In this document: piece by piece, positions 5,785-13,380 of the stretch
Position numbering within the stretch: position 1 is the first letter of the stretch
Layout of the letters: every line of letters starts with the position of its first letter
Virus record (IMG/VR): IMGVR_UViG_3300028766_000025
Location: 1 to 30,959 of that record
Source of the DNA: a virus
Strand: one strand, 5' to 3'
DNA: 30,959 nt
The notes under the pieces: generated by a model
Seen by the model: the letters and a program-made list of their open reading frames with translations, nothing else
Databases searched by the model: none
What the model was told of the DNA's origin: nothing
Position numbers and translations under genes: made by a program

Positions 5785-6000
5785 ATGAACACATCAATAT
5801 CACTCCTGCTCCAATTGGCACTCTTCATGATCACGAAATATCCGTCGACCACGACGATCGCCATGGCGCAGCAGGCAGTGACGGTAGCTGAAGAATCGAT
5901 AGCGGCCGCACCGGCGCCGGTAGCGGAGACGGCGCCAACGCCGGTGCAGACATCAACCCCCGAGCCGCACATTGGCATCATCGCCATGCCGGCATACTAG
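5785..6000 (+). CDS. Small protein with hydrophobic N terminus and Pro/Ala-rich tail
   Basis: 71 residues. The N terminus 'MNTSISLLLQLALFMITKYP' is hydrophobic enough for a short membrane or signal segment but lacks a positively charged start. The rest is low-complexity Ala/Pro/Thr (AAAPAPVAETAPTPVQTS). It starts 6 nt after the methyltransferase stop. It may be a small membrane-associated or exported phage protein; I recognise no family. Confidence 0.5.
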   Translation: MNTSISLLLQLALFMITKYPSTTTIAMAQQAVTVAEESIAAAPAPVAETAPTPVQTSTPEPHIGIIAMPAY

Positions 6001-6002
6001 CC

Positions 6003-6332
6003 ATGAGAAACATCCTGCAAATCACAAACGATCATCTGGCCGATCGACATAACGCGCAGTACGGCAATCCGATCGGCTTTGTGATGAAAAAAGCGGAGGA
6101 GGTCATGAAGGAAGCCGAGCGGGCAAAGTCGGACCCGAGCTGTCTTGCCCTATCCACGCACTTCGCGGTAGAATTAGAACAACAGCTCGAAAGTATGGGT
6201 GTCAACCTGCCTCCCGGAGTTCTCCGGGGACTGGGGACAAGCGCAATCGCCGTTGCGATCCGCGAATGGGAAAAAATAAATCAGGAGTACGAGGCACAGC
6301 TCACCCCTCAACAACCAAAACAAATCTCATGA
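6003..6332 (+). CDS. Hypothetical helical protein, 109 aa
   Basis: Charged, mostly helical protein ('MKKAEEVMKEAERAKSDPSC', then 'THFAVELEQQLESMGVNLPP'). No family is recognised. The ATG is 2 nt after the previous TAG, and its TGA overlaps the next ATG (6329-6332), so it is packed into the same operon. It lies just upstream of the RusA resolvase, in the DNA-metabolism block. Confidence 0.6.
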   Translation: MRNILQITNDHLADRHNAQYGNPIGFVMKKAEEVMKEAERAKSDPSCLALSTHFAVELEQQLESMGVNLPPGVLRGLGTSAIAVAIREWEKINQEYEAQLTPQQPKQIS

Positions 6333-6541
6333 TCGAAGACTATACCGCCGAGTGCGAAGTGCATAAGGTCAAGTACAACAAGCGTATCAAGAACCTCTGG
6401 TGGTATGGCCAGTGGACGGCATGCAAGCATACGAATGCGACCTACCACGGATGGCGCAATTATATGGCATGCCCGGACTGCAAGATCGGAGCGTGGAAGG
6501 GAATGAAAATGTCGGATCTTGATCGGTCAAACTTCGAATGA
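6329..6541 (+). CDS. Small Cys/His-containing protein, 70 aa
   Basis: Start chosen at ATG 6329 because it overlaps the preceding TGA; an upstream in-frame ATG would run deep into the neighbour. The sequence has Cys9, His12, Cys32, His34, Cys48 and Cys51 (ECEVH, ACKH, CPDC), spaced as might suit a small zinc-binding fold, with Trp-rich 'KNLWWYGQWTACKH'. No family is recognised. Its stop overlaps the ATG of the RusA gene. Confidence 0.6.
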   Translation: MIEDYTAECEVHKVKYNKRIKNLWWYGQWTACKHTNATYHGWRNYMACPDCKIGAWKGMKMSDLDRSNFE

Positions 6542-6948
6542 CCATAACACTCCACGGCCATGTGCCAAGCAAGAAAAACTCGAAGCGCCTCGTCTACGCC
6601 GGGCATCGGCCGGTGATGATAAGCTCGAAGGCGCACGAAGCATGGCATACGGTCGCATCATACGAACTCAAAAGCCAAGTGAAGGGGTCGGCGAATCGCA
6701 TCGCGCTCTCCGGCCCCAAGCAAATTTCAATAACTATATTCGGAGCGACACGACGCAAGGAGGATCTCACGAATAAAGCGGAAAGTCTGATGGATCTTCT
6801 TGTGGATAACTTCGTCCTCGCGGACGACAATTGGGAGGAAGTGCCAGAGATCTATCTTCGCTACGGCGGATACGATAAAGCGAATCCCAGGGCAGAGATA
6901 GAGATATCGGCAGTAAAGGTCGGCAAACCAACATCAAAAAAATCATGA
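6538..6948 (+). CDS. rusA: RusA-type Holliday junction resolvase
   Basis: 136 residues, the usual size for RusA. It would cut four-way DNA junctions left by recombination or replication before packaging. Visible features: N-terminal 'HGHVPSKKNSKR' (the family's G-x-P-x-xKxR/N-x-R entry motif), then 'RRKEDLTNKAESLMDLLVDN' with Asp76 and Asp86, and 'FVLADDNWEEV' with Asp96/Asp97. The spaced acidic residues plus Lys80 match the active site of E. coli RusA (Asp70, Asp72, Lys76, Asp91 by family knowledge). With the ERF annealase and the PD-(D/E)XK nuclease it completes a recombination set. Stop and start are shared by ATGA with the following small gene. Confidence 0.92.
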   Translation: MTITLHGHVPSKKNSKRLVYAGHRPVMISSKAHEAWHTVASYELKSQVKGSANRIALSGPKQISITIFGATRRKEDLTNKAESLMDLLVDNFVLADDNWEEVPEIYLRYGGYDKANPRAEIEISAVKVGKPTSKKS

Positions 6949-7121
6949 TCCAAATAACCATCACGAAGAACGACGACGGGACATTCACCGCCGCCTATTT
7001 CGTTGCGGGACAGGGTGAGCAGCAGAGCCAGACGTTCGCGGATGTCCCGACCCTCACGGCCGGTCTTCCCGAGATCCTCGCGCTCGAACTCGCCGCAGAG
7101 CAGAAGCAGGCAGGCGAATAG
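6945..7121 (+). CDS. Small hypothetical protein, 58 aa
   Basis: ATG at 6945 overlaps the RusA stop (ATGA) and the frame runs to TAG at 7119-7121. The protein begins with a likely beta hairpin (MIQITITKNDDGTFTAAYFV) followed by a helix (VPTLTAGLPEILALELAAEQ). It is the last gene of the early block, and a hairpin and a promoter follow. No family is recognised. Coupling and amphipathic periodicity suggest it is real. Confidence 0.6.
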   Translation: MIQITITKNDDGTFTAAYFVAGQGEQQSQTFADVPTLTAGLPEILALELAAEQKQAGE

Positions 7122-7134
7122 TACGATCGGGGGC

Positions 7135-7164
7135 GCGGGAGATTCCCCGAGCAGGGTCTCCCGC
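7135..7164 (+). promoter_or_regulatory. Strong stem-loop after the early block
   Basis: GCGGGAGA (7135-7142) pairs with TCTCCCGC (7157-7164). Inside the loop, CCC (7145-7147) can pair with GGG (7154-7156), leaving a long GC-rich hairpin with a small internal bulge. No U-tract follows, so it is not a textbook intrinsic terminator. It may protect the 3' end of the early transcript or slow polymerase before the downstream promoter. Confidence 0.5.
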
Positions 7165-7245
7165 TGGGAAAATAGGCGAACCACGCCGCGGCTGGTCTTT
7201 TACTTCTACCCAGGTACTCCCCACCCGCCGGGTATCAGGCCGCCC

Positions 7246-7274
7246 CCGACACTCCTTTTAAAATGTTGTATAAT
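7246..7274 (+). promoter_or_regulatory. Sigma70-like promoter giving a leaderless mRNA
   Basis: CCGACA (7246-7251; four of six matches to TTGACA), a 17-nt spacer and a perfect TATAAT (7269-7274). Transcription would normally start 6-8 nt after the hexamer, at about 7281-7282, which is the A of the ATG at 7282. The mRNA would then have essentially no 5' leader. There is no SD sequence upstream of this ATG, consistent with leaderless translation. Confidence 0.6.
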
Positions 7275-7281
7275 ATAATTC

Positions 7282-8491
7282 ATGAAGATCACGCTCATAC
7301 CAATTGAAGATCTCAAGCCCTACGGCAAAAATGCAAAGAAGCATCCCAAGGGGCAGATAGAGGCGATCGCCCGGAGCATCAAAGAGTTCGGGTTCAATCA
7401 ACCGGTAGTCGTCGACAAAAATAATTCGGTCATCGTGGGTCACGGTCGCATGCTCGCGGCCATACAGCTCAAGATGTACGATGTGCCGGCGATCAAGGCA
7501 ACCGACCTCACGGATGCGCAGATCAAAGCGTATAGGCTCGCGGACAATAAACTGAACGAAAGCGACTGGGACATGGACCTCGTGATCGAGGAACTGAAGG
7601 AGCTGAAGCTCGAAGGCCTCGATATCACGATTACCGGATTCGATGACGATCTCACGATCGAGACGAAGGAAGACGATGACGCACTCGGGGAAGCCATGGG
7701 AACGATAGAGCCGATCGTGAAGGTGGGAGATCTCTGGCGGCTCGGGGATCATCTGCTTTATTGCGGCGATGCCACGGAAAAGAAGTCATACGATCGCCTG
7801 CTGGGCAAGGACCGGGCAAGAATGATATTCACGGATCCGCCCTATGGCATCAAATACCAGGACAGCGACGGCGAGGGCATCATGAACGACGACAAAAAAG
7901 ATGCGGCGCTCGTGAAGTTCTTCCAAGATGCTCTGAAACAGATCCATGCATATTCGGCGAATGACGCCACGCTCTACTGGTGGTACAGCGAACGATTCAC
8001 GGCGGAGAACCTCGAGGCATGGGGGGGGGGCCGGATGGAAGTGGAGCCAGACGGTGCATTGGCTAAAGAACGGCCCCACATGGGCGCCAAGCCTCCTGTA
8101 TCAGCGTCTAAGCGAACCCTGCATGGTGGGATGGAAGAAGGACAAGAAGCATTATCAGGATCTCGCATTTTCGAAATTCACGGAGCTATGGGATCTCCCC
8201 AAAGCCCGCTTCGCGCAGCATCTCGATTGGTGGTACGAAAAGCGCGACGACCCGAAGACCTATATCCATCCGACGCAGAAGCCAGTGCAACTCTCCGAAC
8301 GCGCGATAAAGCGATCGAGCGAGAAGGGAGATATCGTGCTGGATGTGTTCTGCGGATCCGGGAGTTCGCTCATAGCATGCGAACAGCTCGGGAGAAAAGG
8401 TCGTGCGATGGAACTCGATCCCAAGTTCTGTGATCGCATCATAAAGCGGTGGGAGAATTTAACGAAAAAAACGGCGAAGAAATTAAAATAA
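7282..8491 (+). CDS. ParB-like domain fused to DNA N6-adenine methyltransferase, frame broken at a G10 run
   Basis: Residues 1-~110 are a ParB-like domain ('IEDLKPYGKNAKKHPKGQIE', 'VIVGHGRMLAAIQLKMYDVP'). A beta-class methyltransferase follows: motif IV 'MIFTDPPYGIKYQ' (DPPY at 185-188), then in the next frame 'YIHPTQKPVQLSERAI' and motif I 'VLDVFCGSGSSLIACEQLG'. DPPY followed by the SAM motif fits N6-adenine enzymes. The first frame runs from 7282 but becomes nonsense after Ala246-Trp247 at ten G's (8021-8030), reading on to a stop at 8433. The true continuation is in the +1 frame to 8491. With nine G's it would read through as 402 residues. Either a phase-variable tract, slippage or a sequence error explains this. 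It probably protects phage DNA from restriction. Confidence 0.88.
8021..8030 (+). repeat. Poly-G tract (G10) at the methyltransferase frameshift
   Basis: Ten G's lie exactly where the recognisable protein sequence switches frame. Removing one G joins '...ENLEAW' to 'GAGWKWSQTVHWL', restoring a normal methyltransferase. Runs of this length are hypermutable by slippage and are the classic basis of phase-variable methyltransferases; they are also a common site of assembly error. Confidence 0.9.
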
Positions 8492-8503
8492 TTCTATCGG
8501 AAA

Positions 8504-8773
8504 ATGACCATCACCTGCATCAAGAAGCATATAGTCCTCTCTAAAGATCCGGGCAAAGGAACGATTCTCATAAAGTGTCGCCCGCACAAAGAATTCGAGG
8601 AGATGATGCAGTGTCCGACGAGAGAAGGTCAAAGGGAATATCATCTGCCCTGGGGATTCAATCCGAAGAAGATCGAGGGCGTGCAATACGTGCCTGATCC
8701 TCTGACGGTGATCAATAAGAATATCGACGAGAATGAAAAAGAAAATCGGCAAAAAATCGAAAAAGACGCCTAA
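8504..8773 (+). CDS. Hypothetical protein, 89 aa
   Basis: Starts 12 nt after the methyltransferase stop. It begins with strand-rich sequence ('MTITCIKKHIVLSKDPGKGT') and 'CRPHKEFEEMMQCP', and ends in a charged helix. It is not recognised. Its last 41 nt overlap the start of the next gene in another frame. It lies in the operon leading to the terminase, so it may be a packaging or DNA-modification accessory. Confidence 0.55.
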   Translation: MTITCIKKHIVLSKDPGKGTILIKCRPHKEFEEMMQCPTREGQREYHLPWGFNPKKIEGVQYVPDPLTVINKNIDENEKENRQKIEKDA

Positions 8774-9116
8774 AAATACCAACCCTGCCATCAGGAAAGA
8801 GCAGGATGGAGTTCGTGATCCCAAAACTGGGCTATTCCTTCCCGGCCAATCGGGAAATCCAAGCGGCCGGCCGAAAGGCGTCTCGATAACGAAAATGCTC
8901 CTCGAGACGCTCGAGAAAACGCCTGAAGGTTCGAAGATCACCTACGCTGAAGCGATCCTCAAGAAGCTCCTCACAAAAGCGATCGCCGAAGGCAACACGA
9001 CGGTGCTGCTCGAGATATGGGACAAGATTGACGGCCGGTCGAAACAAACGCTCGGGTTCGAAGACGATGATCTCGCGGTGTTCCTGCGCGGCCCGGACAA
9101 AAAGAAAGAAATATAG
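8733..9116 (+). CDS. DUF5681-like protein, possible small terminase subunit
   Basis: 127 residues. A Lys-rich start is followed by 'DPKTGLFLPGQSGNPSGRPK', the hallmark of the DUF5681 type of phage protein (xFxxGxSGNPxGRPKG), then a helical region (KMLLETLEKTPEGSK, AEAILKKLLTKAIAEGNTT) and an acidic/basic tail. Proteins with this motif very often lie directly upstream of a large terminase, as here, so a DNA-recognition role in packaging is plausible. That role is inferred from position and is not shown by the sequence. Confidence 0.75.
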   Translation: MKKKIGKKSKKTPKNTNPAIRKEQDGVRDPKTGLFLPGQSGNPSGRPKGVSITKMLLETLEKTPEGSKITYAEAILKKLLTKAIAEGNTTVLLEIWDKIDGRSKQTLGFEDDDLAVFLRGPDKKKEI

Positions 9117-9118
9117 CC

Positions 9119-9280
9119 ATGACACGATACTGCTCACACTGCCAAATAAGGCTCGGAAGAATATACCTCGAGGCACCGGTCACGCGCACCGGAAAAAAGC
9201 GCTATACGCGTGTGTGCTGGAACAAGGACTGCCCGCTCTTCAAGCAAATAATCAAAAAGAAAACCAATGCGCGAGCTTGA
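9119..9280 (+). CDS. 53-residue zinc-ribbon protein overlapping the terminase start
   Basis: ATG at 9119 follows the previous TAG by 2 nt, and the frame ends at TGA 9278-9280, 14 nt inside the terminase gene. The protein has Cys5-x2-Cys8 (CSHC) and Cys33-x4-Cys38 (CWNKDC), four ligands that could hold one zinc, with a basic tail (KQIIKKKTNARA). It may be an HNH remnant, a small DNA-binding protein or a terminase accessory; I cannot tell which. Confidence 0.6.
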   Translation: MTRYCSHCQIRLGRIYLEAPVTRTGKKRYTRVCWNKDCPLFKQIIKKKTNARA

Positions 9281-10682
9281 TATCGATAAGATCTCCAATT
9301 TCACCGAGAAGCAGACACGCGCCGAGGGATTGGTGTACGACTTCAAGTACCTGCTCTATGGCGGCGCAATGGCCGGCGGAAAGTCATACTGGCTCAGGTG
9401 GATGCTCGTAAAGCTCCTTGTGTATTGGGCGATCAACGGCGTTCGGCATCCGACAGTCGCTCTCTTCTGTGAAGACTTCCCAAGCCTCAAGGACCGGCAC
9501 ATATCGCGCATCAAGCATGAGTTCCCGCCCGAGCTGGGAACGTACAACGCTACCGACCACAACTTCACGCTGAAGAAGCGGTGGGGCGGCGGCACGATCG
9601 CATTCAGAAACCTCGACGACGCGAGCAAATATCAATCGAGCGAGTTCGCCGCGATCGCTGTGGACGAGCTGACGAAGAACGATCGCAATACGTTCGACTT
9701 CCTCCGCACTCGTCTCCGCTGGAAAGGCATCAAGCATCCGAAGTTCATCGCGGCAACCAATCCGGGCGGGAAGGGATCGCAATGGGTGAAGCAGATGTGG
9801 CTCGATCGCATCTACGACCCGAACGAAAAGGAAAGCGACCAGTTCATGTACGTGGCGGCGAAAGCGAGCGACAATCCGTATATCACCGGCGACTACATGC
9901 GCACATTGGAATCGATGCCGGAAGTGCTGCGACGGGCGTTCCTCGAGGGCGACTGGGATGTGTTCCAAGGGCAATACTTCAAAGAATGGCGGCGGGATCT
10001 CCACGTCATCACGCCGAAGATGCCTCTGCGCTACCACAAGAAATATATCTGTGTGGACTATGGCTATGCGGCGCCGTCCTGTGCGCTCTGGTTCTACGTC
10101 GACGAGTTCGGTCGCGCGATCTTCTACCGTGAGCTGTACAAGACCGGCCTCACCTATCGGGCATTGATGGCCGAAATCTGCGCTATGACGCCTCTCGACG
10201 AGGAAATCGTGTACATGGTCTGCGATCCCGCTATCTGGGCCAAGAAGGGCGAAAATGACCACGAATTGAGCGGTGCAGACATCATGGCGGCCGAGTATCA
10301 GCTGATCCGCAAAAGGACGATCATTATGCAGAAAGGAGACAACCGGCGCATACCCGGATGGACGGTCATGCGCGAATATCTGGCGCCGGCGATGGTGAAC
10401 GGCGTCCTCTCCCCAAGGATGCTCGTATGCGAAACGTGTCCGAACCTGATCCGCACACTGCCCTCGCTCATTTACGACGACAAGAACGTGGAAGACTGCG
10501 ACTCCGACGGCGAAGATCACGCACCGGACGCAGCACGCTATGGCCTCATGAGCAGGCCCCAAGCATCGCATGCCGTGGCAACAACCGTAGGCGACAAGGT
10601 CGGCCGCCTGCTCGGGCAAAACACCTTCCGAGGCAATAATCAGTACAGTGCCGAGGATCGTAAAAAAGACTCATTCGAATGA
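9267..10682 (+). CDS. terL: Terminase large subunit (packaging ATPase/nuclease)
   Basis: 471 residues, normal for TerL, the motor that pumps DNA into the procapsid through the portal and cuts the concatemer. Walker A is 'YGGAMAGGKS' (31-40). Walker B is 'FAAIAVDELT' with Asp133-Glu134. The coupling motif is 'AATNPGGKGSQW' (162-173). 'FLEGDWDVFQGQYF' (225-238) leads into the RNase H-like nuclease with Asp264 in 'ICVDYGYA', Asp320 in 'VCDPAIW' and the C-terminal 'GEDHAPDAARYGL' (Asp417/Asp421). It resembles the PBSX/Terminase_6 group. The start at 9267 overlaps the zinc-ribbon gene by 14 nt; the stop overlaps the next start (ATGA). Confidence 0.95.
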   Translation: MRELDIDKISNFTEKQTRAEGLVYDFKYLLYGGAMAGGKSYWLRWMLVKLLVYWAINGVRHPTVALFCEDFPSLKDRHISRIKHEFPPELGTYNATDHNFTLKKRWGGGTIAFRNLDDASKYQSSEFAAIAVDELTKNDRNTFDFLRTRLRWKGIKHPKFIAATNPGGKGSQWVKQMWLDRIYDPNEKESDQFMYVAAKASDNPYITGDYMRTLESMPEVLRRAFLEGDWDVFQGQYFKEWRRDLHVITPKMPLRYHKKYICVDYGYAAPSCALWFYVDEFGRAIFYRELYKTGLTYRALMAEICAMTPLDEEIVYMVCDPAIWAKKGENDHELSGADIMAAEYQLIRKRTIIMQKGDNRRIPGWTVMREYLAPAMVNGVLSPRMLVCETCPNLIRTLPSLIYDDKNVEDCDSDGEDHAPDAARYGLMSRPQASHAVATTVGDKVGRLLGQNTFRGNNQYSAEDRKKDSFE

Positions 10683-10906
10683 GCGGCAACGTATCGGGAT
10701 TCCCAAAACAGAAAACGCCGGCCGAAGAACTGGAGAATATCCAGGTGCTTCAGGACGCGCTCTCGAAAGACGAAATGCGGCTCGTCATGGCGTACCGGAA
10801 ACTGGTGCCGCTATCGACGCTCAAGGTCTCCGTGCGGCAAGGCGGCAAAATTGTCGATATCGTGATCACGCATCAAGAGTTCGTGCCTCTTGACGGCAGA
10901 GAGTAG
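10679..10906 (+). CDS. Hypothetical protein between terminase and portal, 75 aa
   Basis: Coupled to the terminase by ATGA. A helical first half ('EELENIQVLQDALSKDEMRL') is followed by a strand-rich second half ('STLKVSVRQGGKIVDIVITH'). It is not recognised. It is the last gene before the attenuator-like RNA element. Confidence 0.6.
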   Translation: MSGNVSGFPKQKTPAEELENIQVLQDALSKDEMRLVMAYRKLVPLSTLKVSVRQGGKIVDIVITHQEFVPLDGRE

Positions 10907-10918
10907 AGTGCTAAAGTT

Positions 10919-10949
10919 ATCTCATAAGCGCTGAAGCCACGGCGAGCGC
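10919..10949 (+). ncRNA. Attenuator-like RNA element, copy 1
   Basis: GCGCT (10928-10932) pairs with AGCGC (10945-10949) around the 12-nt loop GAAGCCACGGCG (10933-10944). The same loop, with one C-to-U change, occurs at 20881-20892 with different but still complementary flanks. AGCGC is also the 5' arm of the terminator that follows, so the two hairpins exclude each other. The upstream 'ATCTCATA' resembles 'ATCTATA' of copy 2. I do not recognise it as a known RNA class. Confidence 0.6.
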
Positions 10950-10972
10950 ACCCAAACGAGGTGCGCTATTTT
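10945..10972 (+). terminator. Terminator-like hairpin before the portal gene
   Basis: AGCGCACC (10945-10952), loop CAAACGA, GGTGCGCT (10960-10967), then ATTTT. The eight-bp GC-rich stem is strong but the U-tract is interrupted by an A, so it may terminate only partly and allow read-through into the head genes. Confidence 0.65.
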
Positions 10973-10988
10973 ATTACCCACAACACAC

Positions 10989-12815
10989 ATGAGCTTTCTG
11001 AAGGACATGAACAAATATACGCGCACGGTCACCATGCCGGGCGGGTATGGGCATAACCTCCCCGATACGATCCGCCAGATCGATCGCCACTGGGAGGGAA
11101 AGTTCAAAGGCGGAACGCAGGACTCGCAAGGAAAGTACAAATACTGGATGCACACATCGCGGCCACTCTCGGAGATGGCCTCGAAGAACGTCGACGTGAA
11201 CACCTCGATGATCAAGCTGATCGGCATACCGAAGCAAAGCGAGCTATCCACATGGGTGATGGAGCGCGAGCTTCGCCAATGGCTGACCGAGAACGACTTC
11301 GATAGCCTCCTGAACGATATCGTCGAGCAATACCCGAAATTCGGGCATGTGGTGATCAAGAAGCATAAGCGCGTCGGCGAATCGATCGGCGTCTCGATCG
11401 TGCCGATAGAAAACCTCCGCATGGATCCGAGCAACAAGTGGCTCAAAGATTCCGGGTTCGTGGGCGAGCTTCACCGCATGAGCCGCGGCGAGATTCTCCG
11501 TCACAAGGAATGGGATAAGAACGAAGTGCAACGCCTCTTCAAGATCGGCAAGCAGGATTACGATATTTATGAATACTACACAATGGAAGAAGAAGGCTAT
11601 AAGCGCACGTGGTATGCCTGGGTGATCCGTCCGAACGCATCGAGCGGCGGCAGCACATTCGGCATCGAAGCGAACATCAACCAGCCGGACAACATGGCAT
11701 TCCCTCCGATCAAGCTCTACAGCGACGAAGTGGATGAACTGCCATACCGGGAATTGAAATGGAGCAACGTCGCTGGCAGGTGGCTCGGAGGCGGAGAGAT
11801 GGAATACCTCGCCGACAATCAGCGTCATGACAATGAGACTGGCTACCTCGAGCTGAAAGGACTGTATCTGAAGGCGCTCAAGATCTTCACGACCGACGAC
11901 GACAGCCTCGGAGGGAACGTGATACGTGAAATGCAGATCGGGCAGCTCATCAAAACGCAGGGCGACCTCAAGATGGTGCAAAGCGACAACACCGACCTCT
12001 CGGCATTCAGCCAGAACAACGCGCGGTGGGACAAAAACGCCTCCCAGAAGGCGTTCTCAAGCGATCCTGCGGGAATGGGCGGCAAGCCGAACAAACAGGC
12101 CATAGCGTGGCTCCAGTCGAACACAGCGAGCTACTACAAAAAGAAGCAGGAGAACCTCGGTATCTTCCTCCGTAAGCTCCTCATGAACGACATCCTCCCG
12201 AGCTTCAAGGACGACAAGAAGCGCAAGCACATGTTCACCTTCGTGGGATCGTATGCGGACATCGATCAGTTCACGAAATTCATCGTCGAAGCGCAGGTGA
12301 ATAATGCCGCGCTCGCGTACGTGAAAAAGACCGGGTTCATGCCGAGCCAAGATGAACGCGCGAAGGAATCCATGCGCATCGAGAAAGCGCTCCGCAACCG
12401 GAACAACCACGGCATGGAGATCCCGGCATCGTTCTACGAGAACCTCGTCGCGCGACTCGAGATCGTGATCACCGGCGAGAACAAAGACCTCCAAGGCATG
12501 ACGCCGATCCTCCAGCAGTTCCTCACACTCATTGCGCAAAATCCGGCAGTGCTTCAGAATAAAGCTACGAGAGCGATCGCATTCAAGATCCTCGAGTTCA
12601 GCGGCATGCAACCGGCCGAACTCGATATGCTCGAGCAGCAAATGACCCAGCAGGCGAACTCTCCGCAGGCGCAGCAACCGCAAGGACCAGGCGCAGGCCA
12701 GCCAGATCCGAACGCTCCGATGAAGCCCGGCGCATCGATGCCTAAAATTGCGCCGCCGGGAGGCAATAACGCCCCCGCTGCAGTCGGCGCCGGGCCAACC
12801 AGCAAACAACTATGA
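10989..12815 (+). CDS. Portal protein (putative)
   Basis: 608 residues. Assigned mainly from position (after terminase, before scaffold and capsid), size and composition. It has an N-terminal alpha/beta region with 'LLNDIVEQYPKFGHVVIKKH' and 'VSIVPIENLRMDPSNKWLKD', which resemble portal core segments; a long helical region after residue 300 ('GQLIKTQGDLKMVQSD', 'AWLQSNTASYYKKKQENLGI'); and a Gln/Pro/Gly-rich tail. The dodecamer would form the DNA channel. The tail contains MKPGASMPKIAPPGG (12720-12764), a motif found again in a small basic protein downstream (13507-13548). The ATG has no SD and follows the RNA element. Confidence 0.75.
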   Translation: MSFLKDMNKYTRTVTMPGGYGHNLPDTIRQIDRHWEGKFKGGTQDSQGKYKYWMHTSRPLSEMASKNVDVNTSMIKLIGIPKQSELSTWVMERELRQWLTENDFDSLLNDIVEQYPKFGHVVIKKHKRVGESIGVSIVPIENLRMDPSNKWLKDSGFVGELHRMSRGEILRHKEWDKNEVQRLFKIGKQDYDIYEYYTMEEEGYKRTWYAWVIRPNASSGGSTFGIEANINQPDNMAFPPIKLYSDEVDELPYRELKWSNVAGRWLGGGEMEYLADNQRHDNETGYLELKGLYLKALKIFTTDDDSLGGNVIREMQIGQLIKTQGDLKMVQSDNTDLSAFSQNNARWDKNASQKAFSSDPAGMGGKPNKQAIAWLQSNTASYYKKKQENLGIFLRKLLMNDILPSFKDDKKRKHMFTFVGSYADIDQFTKFIVEAQVNNAALAYVKKTGFMPSQDERAKESMRIEKALRNRNNHGMEIPASFYENLVARLEIVITGENKDLQGMTPILQQFLTLIAQNPAVLQNKATRAIAFKILEFSGMQPAELDMLEQQMTQQANSPQAQQPQGPGAGQPDPNAPMKPGASMPKIAPPGGNNAPAAVGAGPTSKQL

Positions 12816-13057
12816 AACTAACCCCTCTCAATACACAGGTTCTGAACACCTATCGCGCGATGAAAGCCGCGCACCTAGAATACTGCGAGAAGGTGATCGC
12901 GGAGATCGGTGACCTCGAGCATCTCTCCAAGGAGGAGTTCGAAAGCGCAAAGATTGCCATTGTCGCAATACGGAAGTACTTCATCAACCCGGTCAAGCTC
13001 TCGGAGCGGGTCGAGCCGGGGCAGGAAGTAGGAAAAACACAGGAAGATTTCGGATAA
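12812..13057 (+). CDS. Hypothetical helical protein, 81 aa
   Basis: Starts inside the portal stop (ATGA overlap). Helical: 'NTYRAMKAAHLEYCEKVIAE' then 'LSKEEFESAKIAIVAIRKYF'. No family is recognised. Its place directly after the portal suggests a head-assembly accessory, which is positional inference only. Confidence 0.55.
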   Translation: MKLTPLNTQVLNTYRAMKAAHLEYCEKVIAEIGDLEHLSKEEFESAKIAIVAIRKYFINPVKLSERVEPGQEVGKTQEDFG

Positions 13058-13069
13058 TAAAACATCACT

Positions 13070-13357
13070 ATGGACGACAATTATAACTTCACCAATATCA
13101 CGACCCAGACGACGACCATCGTATCGACGACCGGGTCGAAGCTGATCAAGGTCATCATCAATACCCCGCTCGCAAACGGCGTGGTGACGATCTACAACAA
13201 TAAAGTCGGAAGCGGCGCAAAACTCGGGACGATTACGCAGGCCTCGGTCTTGACCGCAATCGGACCGAACGCAGTCGAGTATGGCGTCTCAATGCAGAAT
13301 GGCATCACGATCGTGACCTCCGGCGCGAACCAGGACATCACCGTTGTGTGGAAATAG
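13070..13357 (+). CDS. Small beta-rich virion protein (putative)
   Basis: 95 residues, nearly all strand-forming: 'TTGSKLIKVIINTPLANGVV', 'TIYNNKVGSGAKLGTIT', 'GVSMQNGITIVTSGANQDIT'. This pattern (VIN.P...G.v.iYn...gs.a..GTIT....GV....GI.i...G.nqDiTV) is common in small structural or decoration-like proteins near phage capsid genes. A minor head protein is the best guess. It starts 12 nt after the previous stop. Confidence 0.65.
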   Translation: MDDNYNFTNITTQTTTIVSTTGSKLIKVIINTPLANGVVTIYNNKVGSGAKLGTITQASVLTAIGPNAVEYGVSMQNGITIVTSGANQDITVVWK

Positions 13358-13380
13358 AAAAGTCTTAGAATAAAAATAAT

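Noticed and set aside
7003-7278. 91-codon Arg/Ser/Pro-rich frame across the gap before 7282
   Set aside because: Composition follows the GC-rich hairpin region, it overlaps the 58-aa coupled gene, and it ends at the promoter.
9581-10132. 183-codon + strand frame inside the terminase gene
   Set aside because: Arg/His-rich shadow frame with no domain; unlike the nested genes in the methyltransferase locus it carries no recognisable motif.
9384-10619. 411-codon open frame on the - strand opposite the terminase
   Set aside because: It is antisense to a certain TerL gene, rich in His/Arg/Val from reversed codons, has no recognisable motif, and no other - strand gene exists in the window.
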